Assembly: GCF_002434505.1 (NCBI RefSeq) | Contig: NZ_DJKE01000008.1 | Location: 609,300-673,299, forward strand | Direction of reading: 5' to 3' | From: Brevundimonas sp. UBA6550 | Lineage (GTDB): Bacteria > Pseudomonadota > Alphaproteobacteria > Caulobacterales > Caulobacteraceae | Length of the DNA stretch: 64,000 nucleotides | In this document: one piece after another, positions 9,656-19,107 of the stretch | Layout of the letters: every line of letters starts with the position of its first letter | Position numbering within the stretch: the stretch's first letter is position 1 | Position numbers and translations under genes: made by a program | Notes under the pieces: model-generated | Databases searched by the model: none | Told to the model about the DNA's origin: nothing | Seen by the model: only the letters and a program-made list of their open reading frames with translations

Positions 9656-10930
9656 ATGCGGCAAGACATCGTCATCATCGGCGGCGGCGCGGGCGGGTTG
9701 GAGCTTGCCGCGCGCCTGGGTCGTCGGTTCGGGCCGCGCGAGGGGCGTCGGCGCGTCCTGCTGATCGACCGATCCATCTTCCACCTGTGGAAGCCCAGCC
9801 TGCACGAGGTCGCGGCCGGATCGCTGGATTCGCACCAGGAGGGTCTGTCCTATCCGGTCCTGGCGCGCCGCAACCATTTCAGCTTCGCCTTCGGCGACCT
9901 GACCGGGCTTGACCCCGCGGCCCGGACCCTGCGCCTGGCCGAAATCCGCGACGACGACGGCGAGGTGCTGGTCGCGCCCCGCACCCTCGGCTTCGAGACC
10001 CTGGTTCTGGCCATCGGCAGCGGCTCCAACCTGTTCGGCACGCCGGGCGCCGCCGAACACGCCCATCTGCTGGAGAATGTGGCGGACGCCGAGGCTTTCA
10101 ACCGACGTCTGACCTCGGCCTTCCTGGCGGCGGCCTATTCGGACGAGCGGACGCTGAACATCGCCATCGTCGGGGCCGGCGCGACGGGGGTGGAGCTGTC
10201 CACCGAACTGATCGAGGGGCATGACGAATTGTCCGCCGGCCTGACGTCGGACCAGAAGTTCGACCTGGCCGTCACCCTGGTCGAGGCCGCGCCCCGCATC
10301 TTAGGCGGCCTGCCCGAGCGCGTCTCGGCCAAGGCGGCCCATGCGCTTGAAGCCAAGGGCGTGCGCCTGCTGACCGACGCCAAGGTCAACGCCGTCCATG
10401 CCGACCGGCTGGACACCTCGAAGGGCGATGTTCCCGCCGACCTGATCGTCTGGGCCGCCGGGGTCAAGGCGGCCGAGGCCAATCCGAACCTGGGCCTGAC
10501 GACGGGGCGGCTGAACCAGTTCGTCGTGGACAACCATCTGCGCGCCTCGGCGCCGGGTATCTACGCCATGGGCGACTGCGCCGAGGCGCCCGGCCCCGAT
10601 GGCCGCCCCGTCCCCGCCCGCGCCCAGGCGGCGGCCCAGCAGGCCGCCTATCTGGCCAGGGCCCTGTCCAATCCCGCGCGCGATCCCGGCCCCTACGTCT
10701 ATCGCGACAAGGGTTCGCTGGTGTCGCTGGGCGGGGACAGGGGCGTCGGCGCCTTGATGGGCGGCCTGGGCGGTCCGAACTTCCTGATCGAGGGGCTGGT
10801 GGCCAAATGGGCCTATATGGCGCTGCACCTGGATCATCACCGCGCCATTCTGGGGGTGCGCCGCACGATCCTGCTGGCCCTGTCGCGCCTGCTTCATCGC
10901 CGCGTTTCCGGCCGGCTTAAACTGCACTGA
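9656..10930 (+). CDS. ndh: type II NADH dehydrogenase / FAD-dependent NAD(P) oxidoreductase
   Basis: A 424-aa flavoprotein that probably passes electrons from NADH to quinone at the inner face of the membrane without pumping protons. The FAD-binding GGGAGGLELAARLG lies at the N-terminus and a second NADH-binding fold, IVGAGATGVELSTEL, near residue 170. AMGDCAEAP near 305 is the usual FAD-contact motif. The C-terminal WAYMALHLDHHRAILG region with its basic tail fits membrane attachment. AGGAGACCCCGT leads to the ATG. Other members of this oxidoreductase family act on sulfide, but the motifs favour Ndh. Confidence 0.88.
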   Translation: MRQDIVIIGGGAGGLELAARLGRRFGPREGRRRVLLIDRSIFHLWKPSLHEVAAGSLDSHQEGLSYPVLARRNHFSFAFGDLTGLDPAARTLRLAEIRDDDGEVLVAPRTLGFETLVLAIGSGSNLFGTPGAAEHAHLLENVADAEAFNRRLTSAFLAAAYSDERTLNIAIVGAGATGVELSTELIEGHDELSAGLTSDQKFDLAVTLVEAAPRILGGLPERVSAKAAHALEAKGVRLLTDAKVNAVHADRLDTSKGDVPADLIVWAAGVKAAEANPNLGLTTGRLNQFVVDNHLRASAPGIYAMGDCAEAPGPDGRPVPARAQAAAQQAAYLARALSNPARDPGPYVYRDKGSLVSLGGDRGVGALMGGLGGPNFLIEGLVAKWAYMALHLDHHRAILGVRRTILLALSRLLHRRVSGRLKLH

Positions 10931-10987
10931 TACGGGCGGTTAAGGCCTGATCGCCATGATCGCGCCGAACCTGTCGCGAGCCGTCCC

Positions 10988-11800
10988 ATGCGCCTGATCC
11001 CGTCCGCCCTTCTCCTCGGCGCCTTTCTGCTGTCGTCGCCTGTGGTGGCGCAGGATCGGGTGCAGCGCGACTTCTGCGCCGACCGTCCGGGCCAGGGCAC
11101 GCCCGCCTGCGTTTTGGACCAAGGTCGCTGGCAGGTCGAACTAGGCCTGTTCGACGTCAGTCGTCAGAGCGACGACAGCGCAAAGACCCGCGCCTGGGAC
11201 GCGGGCGACCTGCTGGTCCGTTACGGCCTGACCGGCCTGACCGAACTGCAGATGGGCCTGACCAGCTGGAACCATCAGACCGTCACCGACCGCGCCAGCG
11301 GCGCGCGCGAGGTGTCGAAAGGCGTCGGCGACCTGACGCTGGCGCTGCGTCATTCGCTCGCCAATCCCGACGGTTCGGGTGTGTCCGTCGCGGTTCAGGG
11401 GTTCGTGACCGCCCCGACCGGCGCCCGCGACATCCGCGCCGACGGGTTCGAAGGCGGCGTGATCCTGCCGGTTTCGCTACCGCTCGACGCCGACTGGAGC
11501 CTCAGCCTGTCGCCCCGCGTCGGCTGGGTGTCAAATGCGGACGGCGAGGGCCGCCATGCCGCCTATACGATGGTCGCCGGTCTGGGTCGCGACATCGGCC
11601 AGTGGAACCTGGGCGCCGAACTCTGGATCAGCCGCGACGACGATCCCGCACAGCCGACCACCCAATCCACCTTCGATCTGACCGCCGCCTGGTCGCCGCC
11701 CGCTCTGCCCGACACCCAGCTGGATTTCGGCGTCGACCTGGGCCTGAACGACGACAGCCCCGATGTGGCTTTCGGCGTGGGCGTCGCCCCGCGGTTCTGA
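10988..11800 (+). CDS. outer-membrane beta-barrel-like protein (MetA-pathway/transporter family)
   Basis: A 270-aa exported protein. A cleavable signal peptide ending in PVVAQ spans residues 1-22. The mature part alternates polar and hydrophobic residues like beta-strands and resembles the putative MetA-pathway of phenol degradation family, whose members are outer-membrane channels. It ends in phenylalanine (APRF), as outer-membrane barrels often do. No catabolic genes lie nearby, so the substrate is unknown and the family name should not be taken as a function here. Confidence 0.7.
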   Translation: MRLIPSALLLGAFLLSSPVVAQDRVQRDFCADRPGQGTPACVLDQGRWQVELGLFDVSRQSDDSAKTRAWDAGDLLVRYGLTGLTELQMGLTSWNHQTVTDRASGAREVSKGVGDLTLALRHSLANPDGSGVSVAVQGFVTAPTGARDIRADGFEGGVILPVSLPLDADWSLSLSPRVGWVSNADGEGRHAAYTMVAGLGRDIGQWNLGAELWISRDDDPAQPTTQSTFDLTAAWSPPALPDTQLDFGVDLGLNDDSPDVAFGVGVAPRF

Positions 11801-11839
11801 GACGATTGCGGACGCGCCCGTTCGCTGCGACAAGCCCTG

Positions 11840-12124
11840 ATGTCCGAGCCGACGAACATCGCTGGCGGCGTCGTCCATGATTTGCCGGACGATCTGCGGT
11901 TCGCGCTGACGCGCAGTCCTGCGGCCATGGCGACCTGGGCGGACATCACGCCCCTCGCCCGTAACGAATGGATCTGCTGGATCGAGTCCGCCAAGAAGCC
12001 CGAGACGCGGCGAAAGCGCATCGATTGGGGCTGTTCGAACCTTCAGGAAGGAAAGCGGCGCCCGTGCTGCTGGCCCGGATGTCCGCACCGCGGAACTTCG
12101 GCTGCCCCCGTGCAAACCCCATGA
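11840..12124 (+). CDS. YdeI/OmpD-associated family protein
   Basis: A 94-aa cytosolic protein of the YdeI/OmpD-associated (OmdA) family, whose biochemical role is not established. Family hallmarks are the ITPLARNEWICWIESAKKPE core (residues 36-55) and the cysteine-rich CCWPGCPHR near the end, which could bind a metal. Its stop overlaps the ATG of the next small gene by 4 bases (ATGA), so the two form a transcription unit. Confidence 0.8.
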   Translation: MSEPTNIAGGVVHDLPDDLRFALTRSPAAMATWADITPLARNEWICWIESAKKPETRRKRIDWGCSNLQEGKRRPCCWPGCPHRGTSAAPVQTP

Positions 12125-12397
12125 GCAAGGCCCCGTTCGGCGGCGGCTTGATCCGGCTGATGCGCCGCCTTCCGGTGTGGCCCTATCTGCTGCTGACCCT
12201 GCCGATGTTCGTGGTCGCGCTGATCCTGCGCGCCGTCACGCATTCCAACCTGCCCTATTATATCTGGGCCGCATTATGGGCGGTTCCGCTGCTGATCGTG
12301 TTGGCCGCGCGATGGCTATTTCGTCGTCACCCTGGCCTGGGCGATCCTGATCGAGATCGGGCGGGCCGTGCGCAGTCTGTTCTCACGACCCCGTTAG
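12121..12397 (+). pseudogene. small inner-membrane protein, apparently frameshifted
   Basis: Starts at an ATG overlapping the stop of the YdeI-like gene and reads two hydrophobic segments (PYLLLTLPMFVVALILRAV and the following IWAALWAVPLLIVL). Near 12295-12310 the membrane-protein-like sequence moves to the next frame, where WPRDGYFVVTLAWAILIEIG runs to a stop at 12395-12397. The original frame instead runs into the palindromic repeat downstream, which is not protein-like. I read this as a one-base frameshift, real or a sequencing error. Function unknown. Confidence 0.55.
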
Positions 12398-12432
12398 GGC
12401 CAATCGACATTCGTTGGACAGGCTTGCCGTTT

Positions 12433-12548
12433 CGTCATTCCGGGGCTGAGCGGAGCGAGGAACCCGGAACCCAGGGCCGCATGCGCGCCGTTGGATGCCC
12501 CGCGCCCCCTGGGTTCCGGGGTCCTCCTTCGGACGCCCCGGAATGACG
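12433..12548. repeat. paired-palindrome (REPIN-like) repeat, CGTCATTCCGGGGC type
   Basis: A 116-bp imperfect inverted repeat. It opens with CGTCATTCCGGGGC and closes with its reverse complement, and the inner arm parts (CCCGGAACCCAGGG) also pair. It lies between the broken membrane-protein gene and the end of ahpF, and fits the intergenic paired-palindrome elements seen at four other places in the window. On transcription it would fold into a long hairpin. Confidence 0.8.
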
Positions 12549-12580
12549 TTCCTAGGCCGAATATCGATTGAACCCAGGCA

Positions 12581-14170
12581 TTAAGCCGCCTCGACCACCG
12601 CCTCATCGGCTGGAACCGTGCGGATCATATAGTCGAAGGCCGACAGGCCCGCCTTCGAGCCTTCGCCCATGGCGATGACGATCTGCTTGTAGGGCACGGT
12701 CGTCACGTCGCCGGCGGCGAACACGCCCGGCTGGCTGGTCTCGCCGCGATGATCGACCTCGATCTCGCCGCGCGTGGTCAGGGCGACCGCGCCGTGCAGC
12801 CATTCGGTGTTCGGGACCAGACCGATCTGCACGAAGACGCCCTCCAGATCGACGTCGTGATGGGCGTCGGAGTTGCGGTCCTTGTAGGACAGGCCCGTCA
12901 CCTTCTCGCCGTCGCCATGCACCTCGGTCGTCAGAGCCGAGGTCACGATCCGCACGTTCGGCAGGGTCGCCAACTTACGCTGCAGCACCGCATCGGCCCG
13001 CAGTTCGCTGTCGTATTCGATCAGGGTCACATGGGCGACTATGCCCGCCAGGTCGATGGCCGCCTCGACGCCGGAGTTGCCGCCGCCGATCACCGCCACG
13101 CGCTTGCCCTTGAACAGCGGCCCGTCGCAGTGCGGGCAATAGGCCACGCCCTTGTTCTTGTACTGGTCCTCGCCCGGCACGTTCATCTGACGCCAGCGCG
13201 CGCCGGTCGACAGGATCACCGTGCGCGACTTCAGCGACGCGCCGTTCTCCAGCACCACCTCATGCAGACCGCCCGGAACCTTGGCCGGAAGCAGCTTGGC
13301 CGCCTTCTGCAGGTTCATGATATCCACCTCGTACTCGCGGACGTGCTGCTCCAGATGGGCGGCCAGTTTCGGCCCCTCGGTATGGGGCACCGAGATGAAG
13401 TTCTCGATGGCCATGGTGTCCAGCACCTGACCGCCGAAACGCTCGGCCGCGATGCCGGTGCGGATGCCCTTGCGCGCCGTGTAGATGGCGGCTGCAGCGC
13501 CAGCAGGGCCGCCGCCGATCACCAGAACGTCGAACGGGTCCTTGGACTTGATCTTCTCGGCGGCCTTCGCCTCGGCGCCCTTGTCGATCTTGGCGACGAT
13601 CTGCTCCAGCTCCATCCGGCCTTGACCGAACAGTTCGCCGTTCAGAAAGACGGTCGGCACGGCCATGACCTTGCGCGCCTCCACCTCGTCCTTGAACAGA
13701 CCGCCCTCGATGGCGACGTGTTTGATGCGCGGATTGATGACGCTCATCAGGTTCAGGGCCTGCACCACGTCGGGGCAGTTCTGGCACGACAGCGAGAAAT
13801 AGGTCTCGAACAGATAGTCGCCGTCCAGGTCCTTGACCTGCTGGATCACCTCCTGCGCCGCCTTGGACGGGTGGCCGCCGACGTGCAGCAGGGCCAGCAC
13901 CAGAGACGTGAACTCGTGGCCCAGCGGAATGCCCGCGAACCGCACGCCGATGTCCGTGGCCTTGCGCCGGATCAGGAAGCTGGGCTGACGCTCGTCGTCA
14001 TAGTCGCGGCCCATCTCGACCTTGCCGTGCGAGACCGAGACGATGTCTTCCAGCAGGGCCTTCAGCTCCTGCGACTTCGGGCCGGCGCCCAGCGAGGCGA
14101 CCAGTTCCACCGGATGGACGATGTTCTTGAGGTAGCCCTCGAGCTGGGATTTCAGATTGGCGTCGAGCAT
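12581..14170 (-). CDS. ahpF: AhpF alkyl hydroperoxide reductase subunit F
   Basis: NADH:peroxiredoxin reductase of 529 aa that recycles AhpC. The N-terminal thioredoxin-like pair carries CQNC (C129/C132). FAD binding is at [10 protein letters not shown] near 219-228, and the redox-active CPHC is C345/C348, the same numbering as in E. coli. The ATG at 14170 is preceded by GAGGACCCC at Shine-Dalgarno spacing. It lies downstream of ahpC on the same strand, separated by a strong hairpin with a T-run. Confidence 0.97.
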   Translation of the reverse strand: MLDANLKSQLEGYLKNIVHPVELVASLGAGPKSQELKALLEDIVSVSHGKVEMGRDYDDERQPSFLIRRKATDIGVRFAGIPLGHEFTSLVLALLHVGGHPSKAAQEVIQQVKDLDGDYLFETYFSLSCQNCPDVVQALNLMSVINPRIKHVAIEGGLFKDEVEARKVMAVPTVFLNGELFGQGRMELEQIVAKIDKGAEAKAAEKIKSKDPFDVLVIGGGPAGAAAAIYTARKGIRTGIAAERFGGQVLDTMAIENFISVPHTEGPKLAAHLEQHVREYEVDIMNLQKAAKLLPAKVPGGLHEVVLENGASLKSRTVILSTGARWRQMNVPGEDQYKNKGVAYCPHCDGPLFKGKRVAVIGGGNSGVEAAIDLAGIVAHVTLIEYDSELRADAVLQRKLATLPNVRIVTSALTTEVHGDGEKVTGLSYKDRNSDAHHDVDLEGVFVQIGLVPNTEWLHGAVALTTRGEIEVDHRGETSQPGVFAAGDVTTVPYKQIVIAMGEGSKAGLSAFDYMIRTVPADEAVVEAA

Positions 14171-14232
14171 GGGGTCCTCGTGAATTCTGGGATTGGACGT
14201 CGCCCTCGAGCCGCCTTGGCGAGGGCCGAACG

Positions 14233-14274
14233 CAAAAAGGCCGTGGGGTTGAAAGCTACGCACCCCACGGCCTC
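14233..14274 (-). terminator. intrinsic terminator or attenuator between ahpC and ahpF
   Basis: Read on the minus strand, arms GGCCGTGGGGT and ACCCCACGGCC (14262-14272 and 14239-14249) form an 11-bp stem with a 12-base loop, directly followed by TTTTTGCG. It lies after ahpC and about 65 bases before the ahpF start, so it would reduce read-through and keep ahpF below ahpC. A second GC-rich hairpin without a T-run lies at 14309-14331. Confidence 0.8.
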
Positions 14275-14347
14275 TGCAGGCGCCGGATCGGGTCCGGCTC
14301 CGATGACCGGCGGCGCTTGAACCGCGCCGCCGATCGAACCTGGGGTC

Positions 14348-14911
14348 TTAGATCTTGCCGACGAGGTCGAGCGACGGCGCCAGGGTGGCCTCGCCTTCTT
14401 CCCACTTGGCCGGGCAGACTTCGCCGGGGTGCGAACGCACATACTGGGCGGCCTTGACCTTGCGCAGCAGTTCGGCGGCGTTGCGGCCGATGCCTTCCGA
14501 GGTCGTCTCGGTGAACTGGATCACGCCGTCCGGGTCGACCAGGAAGGTCGCGCGGTCGGCCAGGCCCACGCCCGGACGCATGGCGTCGAAGTTGTTAGTC
14601 ACGACGCCCGAGGGGTCGCCCAGCATGGTGTAGGTGATCTTGCCGATGGCCGGCGACGAATCATGCCACGCCTTGTGCGAGAAGTGGGTATCGGTCGACA
14701 CCGAATAGATTTCGACGCCCAGCTTCTGGAACTCGGCGTAATGGTCCGCCAGGTCTTCCAGCTCGGTCGGGCAGACGAAGGTGAAGTCGGCCGGATAGAA
14801 GAAGAAGATCGCCCACTTGCCCGCCACATCGGCGTCCGTGACCGTCAGGAACTTGCCGTCCTTATAGGCTTCGGCCGTGAACGGCTTGAGGGTCGTGTTG
14901 ATGAGGGCCAT
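14348..14911 (-). CDS. ahpC: AhpC alkyl hydroperoxide peroxidase
   Basis: Typical 2-Cys peroxiredoxin of 187 aa that reduces hydrogen peroxide and organic peroxides in the cytosol and is recycled by AhpF. The peroxidatic Cys47 is in FVCPTE and the resolving Cys166 in [10 protein letters not shown], matching the E. coli positions within one residue. The ATG at 14911 gives the family start [11 protein letters not shown]; upstream codons in frame are not conserved. No oxyR gene is adjacent. Confidence 0.97.
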   Translation of the reverse strand: MALINTTLKPFTAEAYKDGKFLTVTDADVAGKWAIFFFYPADFTFVCPTELEDLADHYAEFQKLGVEIYSVSTDTHFSHKAWHDSSPAIGKITYTMLGDPSGVVTNNFDAMRPGVGLADRATFLVDPDGVIQFTETTSEGIGRNAAELLRKVKAAQYVRSHPGEVCPAKWEEGEATLAPSLDLVGKI

Positions 14912-15033
14912 GCGGAAAATCCAATGCAGGTGGTTGGGAGGCCCCTTCCCTACCGCACCGCAACACATAAGCCCAATCACTTATTTGCAGATGCGTGATA
15001 GATTTTGATTATAGAAACAGAGACGCCCTTGGA

Positions 15034-15139
15034 CGTCATCCTCGGGCTTGCCCGAGGATCGGACTATCGGCCGCTTTGCGTCGAATAAAGCGCACCATCG
15101 CTGTCGCAATCGATCCTCGGGTCAAGCCCGAGGATGACG
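15034..15139. repeat. paired-palindrome (REPIN-like) repeat, CGTCATCCTCGGG type
   Basis: A 106-bp element between ahpC and the NamZ-like gene. Each end is itself a palindrome (CCTCGGGCTTGCCCGAGG on the left, its partner on the right), and the whole reads inward from CGTCATCC to GGATGACG. Same length and outer sequence as the element at 16428-16533. Confidence 0.85.
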
Positions 15140-15149
15140 AAAACCAGCG

Positions 15150-16352
15150 TCAATACAGAAGGAACGGGCGCTTGGCCTCCTCCCACGCCGCCTCATCCGG
15201 CTTGGTCGCCGCATCCAGATCGGCCGGCGCCGCGCCCGCGTCGTCCACCCATTCCCGCAAGGCCGGCCCGCCGTTGATCACGTCGATGGGAAGCTTGCCG
15301 AACGCATATTCATACGGAAAATCGCGCCACAGATCGTAGTCGGGGTACAGCCGCCGGATCGCCTTGAACCCAAGCGCCTGCACCCGCCACGGCCTGAAGG
15401 CGGCGTGGTCATAGGCGGGGTCGTCGACGTGGATCTGTACCCCGCTGCACAGTTTCCCGACATGCTTGTGGAAGGTCGGCTCGAACCACATGGGCCGAAG
15501 CACGCAGCCCGCCAACCAATCCGGCGCCAGCGCCTGCATCTCGGCGATCACCGCCCGCGCGTCGATGTCCGGCGCTCCGAACAGCTCCAGCGGCCGCGTC
15601 GTGCCCCGCCCTTCCGACAGTGTCGCCCCCTCCAGCATCACCGTCCCGGCATAGGCCCGCGCCATAGAAAGATTCGGGGCGTTGGGGCTGGGGTTGACCC
15701 ACGACCGTTCGCCCAGCGGCCAGCCGAAGCCCGGCTCCTGATCGGGCGCCCAGCCCTGCATCTCGATCACGCGGTAATCGACGTCCAGTTTGAAGTGATC
15801 GACGAACCACAGGCCCAGTTCGCCCATGGTCATGCCGTGCCGCATCGGCATCGGCCCGGCGCCGACGAAGCTCTCGTATCCCGGCTTCAACGTCAGCCCC
15901 TCGACCGGCCGTCCCGCCGGATTGGGCCGATCCAGCACCCACACCGCCTTTCCATGTTTCGCCGCCGCCTCCAGCACATAGAGCAGCGTCGTCACATAGG
16001 TGTAGATGCGGCACCCAAGGTCCTGCAGGTCGATCAGGATGACGTCGAACGTTTCCATCCATTCGTCCCTGGGCCTGCGCACCTCCCCATACAGGCTGAA
16101 CACGGGAATGCCGTGGACCGGATCGCGATAATCCGGGCTCTCCATCATATTGTCCTGCAGATCGCCCTTCATCCCGTGCTGCGGCCCGAAGGCGGCGCTC
16201 AGCGTGATCTCGGGACAGGCGGCCAACGCATCCACGCCATGGGTCAGGTCCTTGGTCACCGACGCCGGATGCGCCAGCAACGCGACGCGCCGCCCTTTCA
16301 GGGGCGCCCGCAGCGCAGCGTCGGACAACAGGCGGTCGAGGCCGAAGTTCAT
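15150..16352 (-). CDS. DUF1343 / NamZ-like exo-beta-N-acetylmuramidase
   Basis: A 400-aa protein of the DUF1343 family. The Bacillus member NamZ removes N-acetylmuramic acid from the end of peptidoglycan fragments. Conserved stretches include VALLAHPASVTKDLTHGVD, FGPQHGMKGDLQDNM, IDLQDLGCRIYTY and LDRPNPAGR. The ATG at 16352 has CAGGAGCCCCTT in front and gives MNFGLDRLL. No signal peptide is evident, so turnover of internalised fragments is more likely than outside work. It is flanked on both sides by 106-bp palindromic elements. Confidence 0.85.
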   Translation of the reverse strand: MNFGLDRLLSDAALRAPLKGRRVALLAHPASVTKDLTHGVDALAACPEITLSAAFGPQHGMKGDLQDNMMESPDYRDPVHGIPVFSLYGEVRRPRDEWMETFDVILIDLQDLGCRIYTYVTTLLYVLEAAAKHGKAVWVLDRPNPAGRPVEGLTLKPGYESFVGAGPMPMRHGMTMGELGLWFVDHFKLDVDYRVIEMQGWAPDQEPGFGWPLGERSWVNPSPNAPNLSMARAYAGTVMLEGATLSEGRGTTRPLELFGAPDIDARAVIAEMQALAPDWLAGCVLRPMWFEPTFHKHVGKLCSGVQIHVDDPAYDHAAFRPWRVQALGFKAIRRLYPDYDLWRDFPYEYAFGKLPIDVINGGPALREWVDDAGAAPADLDAATKPDEAAWEEAKRPFLLY

Positions 16353-16427
16353 AAGGGGCTCCTGAGACTCATTGCGACAGCCATGCCCGAGGCCACGACC
16401 CGCCACAACTCCCGCTCCCGCTTGCTC

Positions 16428-16533
16428 CGTCATCCTAGGCTTTGTGCCTAGGATCGAGAATCCCGGTTTATGGGGCGTGGCCCACCTGCTGACACCGGGC
16501 GTATGGATCCTAGGCACAAGGCCTAGGATGACG
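16428..16533. repeat. paired-palindrome (REPIN-like) repeat, CGTCATCCTAGGC type
   Basis: A 106-bp inverted repeat with internal palindromes CCTAGGCTTTGTGCCTAGG and its partner, and the same CGTCATCC...GGATGACG ends as the element at 15034. The stem sequence has changed while pairing is kept, which is what selection on structure or a shared mobilisation mechanism would leave. Confidence 0.85.
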
Positions 16534-16535
16534 AC

Positions 16536-17057
16536 CTAAAGCATGAGCGCGAACGAGTCGGGATGATGAAAGTCCGGCTTATCCGAAGGATGCGCCAGCG
16601 CCCAATAGCCCATCGCCCCGTCCAAGCCTTGGATCACCGCCGCCCACCCCACGGCGTCGTCCGCGTCGTCAGGGAGGGTCACGTCGGCCGTCAGCACGAA
16701 CCGCCCCGGCGCCGTCCGTGTGACGATGAAGGGCGCCGGCGTCTCCAGCGCCCGCATGCCCTCGCGATAGCCGTCGAACCGATAGGCCGCCCACGCCCCC
16801 GACGGCGACAGATTGTATTCGACATAGCCGTCCGCCGTCCGCGCGAACGCCTCGAAACAGGTCGCGCGCCACAGGTCGTCCGTCCGCACCCGCGCCGCGC
16901 CTTGCGGCCACCGCACCATCTCCACCGGCCCGGCCAGTACATATTCCAGGCTCAGCACCTGCCCCGCCCGCCGCGCCTCGACCTCCAGCGTCAGTCCGCC
17001 ATGCGGCGAAGTCGGGTGCGGGATCAGGGGCAGACGCATCCCGCCTTCGTATCGCAC
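16536..17057 (-). CDS. DOMON-like domain protein
   Basis: A 173-aa protein matching alphaproteobacterial DOMON-like proteins, with the FEAFARTADGYVEYNLSPSG and WAAYRFDGYREGMR stretches. DOMON folds bind haem or sugars, but this group has no proven ligand. There is no clear signal peptide. Translation could start at 17057 (MRYEGGMRL) or at the internal ATG at 17039 (MRLPLIPHP); I keep the longer form. It ends 3 bases before a palindromic repeat. Confidence 0.75.
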   Translation of the reverse strand: MRYEGGMRLPLIPHPTSPHGGLTLEVEARRAGQVLSLEYVLAGPVEMVRWPQGAARVRTDDLWRATCFEAFARTADGYVEYNLSPSGAWAAYRFDGYREGMRALETPAPFIVTRTAPGRFVLTADVTLPDDADDAVGWAAVIQGLDGAMGYWALAHPSDKPDFHHPDSFALML

Positions 17058-17083
17058 GCCAGGGATGCGTCAAAGCCTGCAGT

Positions 17084-17329
17084 CTATACCGATTTGCCGG
17101 CGATCGCTGTCACCCCTGGCGTCACGGCCCGCCTCGGCCGTGATCGCCCAGCCATCGCATTTCCACGCAACATATCCCGCTGAAACAACGCCCTGAGCCG
17201 GAGCAGCGGCGCCTGGCCTGTCGCCCCTGAAACGGCTGTATAATGGCCGTCGCCATGCCAGAACGCTTCGCCGTCCAATTGCACCTTCTTGTATTTTGCA
17301 TGCGTTTTCGGGGCGCAGTGCAATTTCAC
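17084..17329 (-). CDS. doubtful 81-aa open frame upstream of tyrS
   Basis: An open frame from a GTG at 17329 preceded by AGGCGGGG. The product is basic, has no recognisable domain, and the second half is arginine-rich in the way of antisense or random high-GC frames. The surrounding 17058-17459 gap is less GC-rich than its neighbours. It also holds a hairpin CAGACGGT/ACCGTCTG (17361-17388) ahead of tyrS, which may be part of the tyrS leader. I would not rely on this gene call. Confidence 0.2.
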   Translation of the reverse strand: MKLHCAPKTHAKYKKVQLDGEAFWHGDGHYTAVSGATGQAPLLRLRALFQRDMLRGNAMAGRSRPRRAVTPGVTAIAGKSV

Positions 17330-17459
17330 CCCCGCCTGATTTCAGACGATTGAGACTCTTCAGACGGTGTTTTCATGAGGACCGTCTGCCCCCCTCCGCC
17401 TCTCATTGCGCCACCAAAGGGAAGACGCCCGACGGCATCTTTGCTAACGGAGCTTCGCC

Positions 17460-18713
17460 ATGACCGAACACGCTTACAAATCCGACTTCCTCCGCACCAT
17501 GCAGGCGCGCGGCTATATCCATCAGATCACCCATCCGGCCGAGTTGGATGAGGCGGCGACCCAAAACGTGGTGACCGGCTATATCGGCTTCGACGCCACG
17601 GCCGCGTCGCTGCACGTCGGGCACCTGATCCAGATCATGCTGCTGCGCCGTCTTCAGCAGGCGGGCCACAAGCCCATCGTGCTGATGGGCGGCGGCACGA
17701 CCAAGGTCGGCGACCCCAGCTTCAAGGACACCCAGCGCCCCCTGCTGACCGAGGAGCGGATCGCCGAGAACATCGCCGGCATCAAGGGCGTGTTCGAGAA
17801 GTTCCTGACCTTTGGCGACGGTCCGTCCGACGCCATCATGGTCGACAATGACGAGTGGCTGTCCAAGCTGGGCTATCTCGAGTTCCTGCGTGACTACGGG
17901 ACTCACTTCACCGTCAACCGGATGCTCAGCTTCGATTCCGTCAAGCTGCGCCTGGAGCGCGAACAGCCGCTGACCTTCCTGGAATTCAACTACATGCTGA
18001 TGCAGGCCACCGACTTTCTGGAGCTGAACCGCCGCTATGGCTGCACGCTTCAGATGGGCGGATCGGACCAGTGGGGCAATATCATCAACGGCGTCGAACT
18101 GACCCGCAAGGTTGACCAGAAGGCCGCCTTCGGCCTGACCACGCCGCTCTTGTCCACCGCATCCGGCCAGAAGATGGGCAAGACCGTGGGCGGCGCCGTC
18201 TGGCTGAACGCCGACGCCCTGTCGCCCTATGACTACTGGCAATACTGGCGCAACACCGAGGACGGCGACGTGGGTCGCTTCATGCGCCTGTTCACCGACC
18301 TGTCGGACGCCCAGATCGCCGGTTACGAGGCGCTGGAAGGCGCCGCCATCAACGACGCCAAGAAGGCGCTGGCCGACGCCTGCACCACCATGCTGCACGG
18401 CGCCGAAGCCGCCGCCACCGCCCGCGCCGCCGCCGAAACCGCCTTCGAAAAGGGTCAGGTCTCGGCCGACTTGCCGACCGTCGAACTGCCTGCGTCAGAG
18501 GTTTACGGCGCCATGATCGCCGCCGTCGTGACCAAGGCCGGCCTGACCGCCTCCAACGGCGAGGCCCGCCGCCTGGCCCAGGGCGGCGGCCTCCGCCTGA
18601 ACGACGCCGCCGTGTCCGACGGCGCCCAGCCGCTGACCGAGGCCGACCTCAAGGACGGCGTCATCAAACTGGCGGCCGGCAAGAAGAAGATCGTGTTGGT
18701 GAAGCCGGTCTGA
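17460..18713 (+). CDS. tyrS: tyrosyl-tRNA synthetase
   Basis: Class I aminoacyl-tRNA synthetase of 417 aa that charges tRNA-Tyr. The HIGH box reads HVGH at 52-55, the KMSKS loop reads KMGKT near residue 240, and [15 protein letters not shown] is the usual catalytic start. The C-terminal S4-like RNA-binding region ([17 protein letters not shown]) is complete. An ACGGAG lies upstream of the ATG. A 130-base leader with a hairpin precedes it, but no T-box was recognised, as expected outside Gram-positives. Confidence 0.97.
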   Translation: MTEHAYKSDFLRTMQARGYIHQITHPAELDEAATQNVVTGYIGFDATAASLHVGHLIQIMLLRRLQQAGHKPIVLMGGGTTKVGDPSFKDTQRPLLTEERIAENIAGIKGVFEKFLTFGDGPSDAIMVDNDEWLSKLGYLEFLRDYGTHFTVNRMLSFDSVKLRLEREQPLTFLEFNYMLMQATDFLELNRRYGCTLQMGGSDQWGNIINGVELTRKVDQKAAFGLTTPLLSTASGQKMGKTVGGAVWLNADALSPYDYWQYWRNTEDGDVGRFMRLFTDLSDAQIAGYEALEGAAINDAKKALADACTTMLHGAEAAATARAAAETAFEKGQVSADLPTVELPASEVYGAMIAAVVTKAGLTASNGEARRLAQGGGLRLNDAAVSDGAQPLTEADLKDGVIKLAAGKKKIVLVKPV

Positions 18714-18728
18714 TTCGTTCCCAAATCC

Positions 18729-19107
18729 CGCTCATCCCCGCGAAAGCGGGGACCTAGAGGGTGTCAAAGCGTGGCCTTCTTCACCTACATCGTGGCCAGT
18801 CGTCGAAACGGGACCCTTTACACGGGTTCGACCGACGATCTGATCCAGCGCGTGAACCAGCACAGAAACAAGACCTTCGCCGGCTTCACGGCCAAATACG
18901 ACGTTCATATGCTGGTCTGGTTCGAGGTTCACGAGACTCGCGAAGGCGCCTTCCGTCGTGAACGGCAGATCAAGAAGTGGAACCGCAGTTGGAAACTCGA
19001 ACTGATCGAGAAACAGAATCCAGACGGGCTTGATCTCTTCGACCCTTTTCGTCTTGGCGGACTGAAGGACGCTGAAGACTGGGTCCCCGCGTCCGCGGGG
19101 ATGAGCG
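18729..19107. mobile_element. candidate palindrome-bounded unit carrying a GIY-YIG gene
   Basis: The left end is CGCTCATCCCCGC followed by GCGGGGACC; the right end is the reverse complement (GGGTCCCCGC...GCGGGGATGAGCG). Each end is a small palindrome and the two ends are inverted, as in the shorter 24563-24687 element. The GIY-YIG gene lies between them and reads out through the right end. I infer a minimal mobile or mobilisable unit; the endonuclease could be its mobiliser, but no target duplication was confirmed. Confidence 0.4.
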
